Assembly (NCBI GenBank): GCA_029959085.1
Contig: JARWIR010000010.1
Coordinates: 31,736,731 to 31,800,730, forward strand
DNA: 64,000 nt
From: Nemophila menziesii
Taxonomy: Eukaryota; Streptophyta; Magnoliopsida; Boraginales; Hydrophyllaceae
Reading direction: 5' to 3'
Notes under the pieces: model-generated
Told to the model about the DNA's origin: nothing
The model's input: the letters and a program-made list of their open reading frames with translations, nothing else
Database searches by the model: none
Position numbers and translations under genes: made by a program
In this document: positions 60,298 to 64,000 of the stretch, one piece after another
How positions within the stretch are numbered: position 1 is the stretch's first letter
Layout: each line of letters starts with the position of its first letter

Positions 60298-60960
60298 ATG
60301 GTCAAACATAATCTCAAAAGAAAAAGAAACGGGTACGAGAGGAGGCAGCAACAAGTCATAGCAACCAGAGTTTTGAAAACACTACAAGATCTCGAGAATG
60401 GAGCTTCGAAAACCAAACAGAGCTTCAAAAATGCCACTGGAGCACAAGATGAATCCCCTTTATTCAACAGCTTCGAAACAATGAGTTGTGAAGCCTCGTC
60501 GGAGATTTTCTACAACAACTTCAAAACCGTCACTAGAGATCTGTTGCAACATCTTCTACACCGTTCGACAACTCCGTTTGAAGCCACCGCCCACAACGGA
60601 GAAGGAGCTTCTAAGGAGAATCTTCCTTGTCTAAGTTGTGAAGTCTCGCCAGAGCTTCTTCCTCATTTGAGAAGGAGCTTCTTCACCGATCAAAAGCTTA
60701 TCCCTCGCCAAAGCTTCCTCCTCACCATATCCACGAACTCGACTGAGAACGGAACATATATGGTGCTCGTCATAACCACGAAATGGCCAGAGCTGGAAGA
60801 AGATGACCTCCCTTCTTCGAATAAAAAATTTAATTTAAGAGAGAGGAAAGAGAAGAAAAAATATTGTAAATTTGAGAGTATGCATTGTTTGGATTCAGAT
60901 TATCAAAGGAAAAGAAATGATAGGAATATAAAAATATTAAAGGAATGGAAAGGAAAGTGA
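60298..60960 (+). CDS. Open frame of 220 codons in element B (doubtful)
   Basis: Begins MVKHNLKRKRNGYERRQQQV, is rich in S, T, K and E, and ends in a lysine-rich tail. It includes ITTKWPELEEDDLPSSNKK. I recognise no domain. GC-richer than the rest of the element, like the 175-bp block in element A; perhaps a captured gene piece rather than a real gene. Confidence 0.25.
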   Translation: MVKHNLKRKRNGYERRQQQVIATRVLKTLQDLENGASKTKQSFKNATGAQDESPLFNSFETMSCEASSEIFYNNFKTVTRDLLQHLLHRSTTPFEATAHNGEGASKENLPCLSCEVSPELLPHLRRSFFTDQKLIPRQSFLLTISTNSTENGTYMVLVITTKWPELEEDDLPSSNKKFNLRERKEKKKYCKFESMHCLDSDYQRKRNDRNIKILKEWKGK

Positions 60961-62190
60961 TAACCATGTTTGGATTATAAAAATATTAATAAAGGAAAAG
61001 AAAGTAATTGATTAAGAAACGACTTGTTTGGATTCACATTATTAAAGGAACAGAAAGAATTATTTTACATAAAAATACTTTTATATCTTTTTTGTGTTAT
61101 GTAAAAATATTATATATTAAAATTATAAGGTTAGTTGTGACATTTTTAAAAGTAATCATTTCCTTTCCTTTGAAATGACTCCAAAATGGGAAGATTAAAT
61201 AATGGACATTTCAAAGAAATAGAAAGGATTGTGCAATCCATTGAATAAATTTCCTTTAATGAAAAATCGAATTCAAACAAAGGAAAGGAAAATTTATTCT
61301 TATCATTTTCTTTCTCTTCCTTTAAAAAATTGAATCTAAACAATACATAAATGAGAAGAATGAGGAGAGAGGAGAGGAAATGATTTTAATTGACGCGTGA
61401 ATGGAGAGTAAATAGGAATTATTTTAAAAATTATTTAATATATAAAGTAAATAAAAATAAAAGGGGGTATAATGACCCTCATCTAGGGTTAAATTTTATT
61501 TGTGGTCTTTAGTAAGAAGAATTGATTAGATGGGGGTGTTTCGGTCTTATATGGGGTGTCTCTAAGACCCTATGGAAAAAAAACCAAGATTATTTACTAT
61601 ATAAGTTGTTGTTCAATAGTAATTAACAATTAATTATGGACTACATTCGCGTGACAATTGTTGTTCATTACTAAGTAGCAATAATATTTAATCATATTTT
61701 TGTGTAACTATGTGATTAACTGATTAATTTTTGTGTAGAACGTGATGATAGTGACTTAGACCTTGAGAGTAAAGACTCATGTGAGTATTTTACTGATTGT
61801 GCGTACAACCTAAGTGATGAAAAAGATATTTTACATTTCGACAAGAATATAAATCAGGAGAAGAGTTTGATGATGTAAATAGTTCTCGAGCATTGAGTAA
61901 TCAAGGGTTTATTATATTTTATGCACAAAAAATACAATTAGTGATGATGAAGAGTATAATAAGGGTTCATGTGTTGATAGCGAGGATTTAAGGAGTCTTG
62001 AAGATTTGACTACGAATGAGAGTGGTGTAGAAGATGTCAAAAGAAGCAAAGCACGAATAGATTTAATGGTGTTGATGTAATTGTTGACCCTAAGTTCAAG
62101 AGGGGGTGCTATTTACATCAGGTTTTGAATTCATAGAAGAAGTCAAAGCATATGCAATAATTAGCGTAAATCTCTGTGTTCTTTACTCTT

Positions 62191-62942
62191 TCTGCATTTT
62201 TACTTTACGCTTTAAGTTTTTTGAGTTCAAGCTTGATTTGTTCAAAACTCTTTTAAAACTAAGGTTGAGAAATCAATCAATCTTTATTCTAAATTTACAA
62301 CAAAGGAGATTAAATGATACACTTATTTCATGTTATTTTTTTTGTTTCTTTATTATACCTTTTTGAATAATATTGGTGTTTAATTTGTAATAGAGTGGAA
62401 TTGTTGATAGTATATTAATTTGTTGCTACCTCAAGATTTCAAATCTAGGGAGGTGACAGTTTATAGAATGCGCATTCTTTTTTAATGTAACCGCTATTCA
62501 GGCCAAATAAATAATAATAATAATAATAATCATGTTTTGTAAAGAACCTAAAATAATAGAATAGTTCTAGAAATTTTATGTTGAAATATGAAAACGATTC
62601 TTCTTCTATCTTTGGCATGCGATCAAATTTTTAGCTAAGATATTTTTTCATTTTTTTGTTGAGTTGAGTGATGGTTTGGATTATTTTTATATATAACAAT
62701 CCATATATCAATAAGGAATGAGTTGTTTGGCTTTATAAATTTCAATACTGAACACTCCCAAACGTTCTATTATTCGAGTTGAACAATTATTAATTAGATT
62801 GGACGGTTCATTAGTCCAGCAATGCATCTTCTAACCATCCATTATAGGGATTTCTAGGTGGTGGGTCCTTCATGTCGTCTAAGCGGCTAGTCACTCTTTT
62901 TTTTGGAACATTATTTTTTAGCATCACCACTTACCGGCTAAG
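62191..62942. other. Intergenic stretch
   Basis: No gene; an (AAT)n run at about 62505-62531. Confidence 0.5.
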
Positions 62943-62959
62943 AGAAAACTTATTCTTCT

Positions 62960-63204
62960 AACCACTTGGATTAGCTCAGTGGCCAGGACCCTGTCTCTCA
63001 TCTAGGAGGTACAGGGTTCGAATCCCCTCAGCCGTGTTATTTCTTGAGCCCTTAAAGGAGGTAAGCAAGGGGTGCATGGTTCGAGTCTCCTCCCTGAACA
63101 TGGGTAACCTAGTTCTGATTAAGTGGGAGTATGCATGAGGAGGCGTGTATATTTCCTATGGGATTAGTCGTGGTGCGCGTAAGCTGGCCCGGACACCCAT
63201 ACAT

Positions 63205-63234
<30 letters not shown>
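62960..63234 (+). mobile_element. tRNA-derived SINE, copy 2
   Basis: 275 bp with A box TTAGCTCAGTGGCC, B box GGGTTCGAATCCC, body, 3' GACACCCATACATC and an A29 tract (63206-63234). A perfect 17-bp duplication AGAAAACTTATTCTTCT flanks it (62943-62959, 63235-63251). Same family as 57883-58144, in opposite orientation; this copy is closer to the tRNA consensus in its boxes. Confidence 0.96.
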
Positions 63235-63237
<3 letters not shown>

Positions 63238-63251
63238 AAACTTATTCTTCT

Positions 63252-63867
63252 TAAAAGCACTTTTAATAATTTGTTAACTTTTAATAATTTGCTAAAGAAT
63301 CTAATCATTTCTAAACGTGTTTTACCCATTTGATCGTGTTTTTAAATATTGAAAAGAATTAAAAAGGAGCTGCCCTTGGTGGTGATTTTTCTATTCAACT
63401 ATGTTTTCCCACTTACCTCTTCATTTCTCTCAAAAGCTATTTCTCTCAAAAGCGGACAAATCGTGCTAATAATGTATAGTAATAATAGACATATCTTGTT
63501 CCGCCATCGTGCCCACACACCATAAAGATGGAAAGCGACAACGAAAGCAAACTTCAACCACCACTCGAGTGACATAAGATATTTAGTTGTAAAATAAAAA
63601 CAAATGACTGTGAGTATTTGCAAATAGTTTTCATAATTAAGAGGCTGAACATATAACATTAAAACCAACGAAACTCTACATAATTTATTTGAAATAATAA
63701 AAGCTGGAAACACTTATATTACTAATATTCATCCTCTGTTTCACAAGTTACAAAAGTTCAAAATACACAATAGTTTCAACTATTGGAAACTCCAAATTTA
63801 GGTAAACAAATTACCACCACAAATCAAACCAAATACAACACACCGAATGATCGTAGAAACATGATTA
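63252..63867. other. 3' UTR and downstream flank of the malic enzyme gene
   Basis: No other gene. The part next to 63867 is expected to be the malic enzyme 3' UTR (minus strand). A 104-codon frame at 63399-63713 (-) has no recognisable domain. Confidence 0.5.
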
Positions 63868-63956
63868 TTAACGGTAACTACGGTAATTGGGAGTGTACAT
63901 GCAGCTTTCCGCATACTTCACCAGATTCTCGGGGCGAGGAAGACGAGTTGCCACTC
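63868..63956 (-). CDS. Malic enzyme, last exon (partial gene, continues right)
   Basis: On the minus strand, after a CAATTGTAATGTAG-like acceptor (AG at 63957-63958), the exon reads [20 protein letters not shown] and TPNYRSYR before TAA (63870-63868). This is the characteristic C-terminus of plant NADP-dependent malic enzymes, which decarboxylate malate to pyruvate, yielding NADPH. The rest of the gene lies right of the window, so isoform and compartment (cytosol or plastid) cannot be told. The exon is intact and the acceptor is good. Confidence 0.85.
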
Positions 63957-64000
63957 CTACATTACAATTCAATATCTCGTAAAACAAAATATTTTCATTC

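Larger units (their letters stand above)
58812..61585. mobile_element. Non-autonomous MULE-like element B
   Basis: Flanked by the direct repeat AAGATTATTT (58802-58811 and 61586-61595), a 9- to 10-bp duplication. The left end is GGTGATTTATCTAATGAGG; the right end, on the other strand, is GGTTTTTTTTCCATAGGGTC; both continue into CTT.GAGACA. The ends match those of element A (A left: AGGGTCTTGACCACACC; B right: AGGGTCTTAGAGACACC; both have CTTACTAAAGACC nearby). GAGTAT repeats are shared too. Confidence 0.82.
58230..62190 (+). pseudogene. MULE (MuDR N-terminal) gene remnant, intron holds element B
   Basis: Exon 1 (58730-58763) encodes MVDSNDIEVDS and ends at GTAATT; exon 2 starts at 61739 after TTTGTGTAG and joins in phase as ERDDSDLDLESKDSCEYF. 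It then stops after KSLMM but further frames give EDLRSLEDLTTNESG and DPKFKRGVLFTSGFEFIEEV then KAYAII, the start of the MuDR N-terminal DUF pattern. No transposase core follows. The upstream start GGTTAAAACCCATGTGTGGT near 58228 looks like a MULE terminal repeat; the other end is not found. The intron is enlarged by the 2.77-kb element B. Confidence 0.6.

Noticed and set aside
62961..63040. Functional tRNA gene suggested by A and B boxes
   Set aside because: The sequence continues into a SINE body with poly-A and a 17-bp TSD; the acceptor and anticodon arms do not fold as a tRNA by eye.
63399..63713. Minus-strand 104-codon frame as a membrane protein
   Set aside because: Hydrophobic because of AT-rich DNA; no conserved motif. 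It sits beyond the malic enzyme 3' end.

Overview
This is an AT-rich nuclear segment of a flowering plant, almost certainly a eudicot. The evidence is GT-AG introns in host-type genes, tRNA-derived SINEs with plant-style A and B boxes, and a dense nest of plant transposable elements: an L1-like LINE, Athila-like Ty3/gypsy, Copia, TRIM, CACTA, MULE and hAT. I cannot name the species. Protein-coding host sequence is a small fraction of the window.

Layout. 1-4914: 3' part of an L1-type LINE (ORF1 end, ORF2 with one stop). 5123-6180 (-): a second, decayed LINE end. 6560-10340: internally deleted Athila-like element keeping gag, protease and an integrase tail. 10366-13256: decayed MULE with a hairpin array. 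13931-19540: an RNase H-like remnant split by a complete Copia element (14227-19483, TSD TGGGC), which itself carries a TRIM-like leader and a hAT MITE. 19991-20314: small RING-H2 gene. 20766-22491: non-autonomous MULE-like element. 22503-32146: complete 9.6-kb CACTA element (TSD AGA) with two genes. 32978-33286: CACTA MITE. About 33300-36872: 3' part of an Athila-like element. 37721-37810: an isolated topoisomerase III-like exon. 40413-42195: intact pectin methylesterase gene. 44570-45040 (-): MSL-type channel fragments. 45432-47000 (-): solo LTR (TSD CTTAT). 47560-51622: RNase H remnant, then a decayed hAT. 51759-55127: long-TIR element full of short palindromes. 55518-57675: intact ten-exon 2OG-Fe(II) dioxygenase gene. 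57883-58144 (-) and 62960-63234 (+): two copies of one SINE family. 58230-62190: MULE gene remnant whose intron holds another MULE-like element (58812-61585). 63868-63956 (-): last exon of a malic enzyme gene running off the right edge.

How the parts relate. Four probable host genes remain: RING-H2, pectin methylesterase, 2OG dioxygenase and malic enzyme. They do not form a pathway and are separated by transposons. The best mechanistic content is in the elements. The CACTA element repeats its hairpin-forming terminal motif in front of each of its two genes and at the 3' end, suggesting a shared binding platform. It also carries an exact 807-bp duplication that includes an exon whose double inclusion would break the frame. 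The hAT MITE inside the Copia shares its right terminus with the decayed hAT near 48-51.6 kb. Two MULE-like elements 38 kb apart share terminal sequence and GAGTAT-type internal repeats. Insertion boundaries and target-site duplications quoted here were read directly from the sequence; family names rest on recognised motifs and were not checked by database search.
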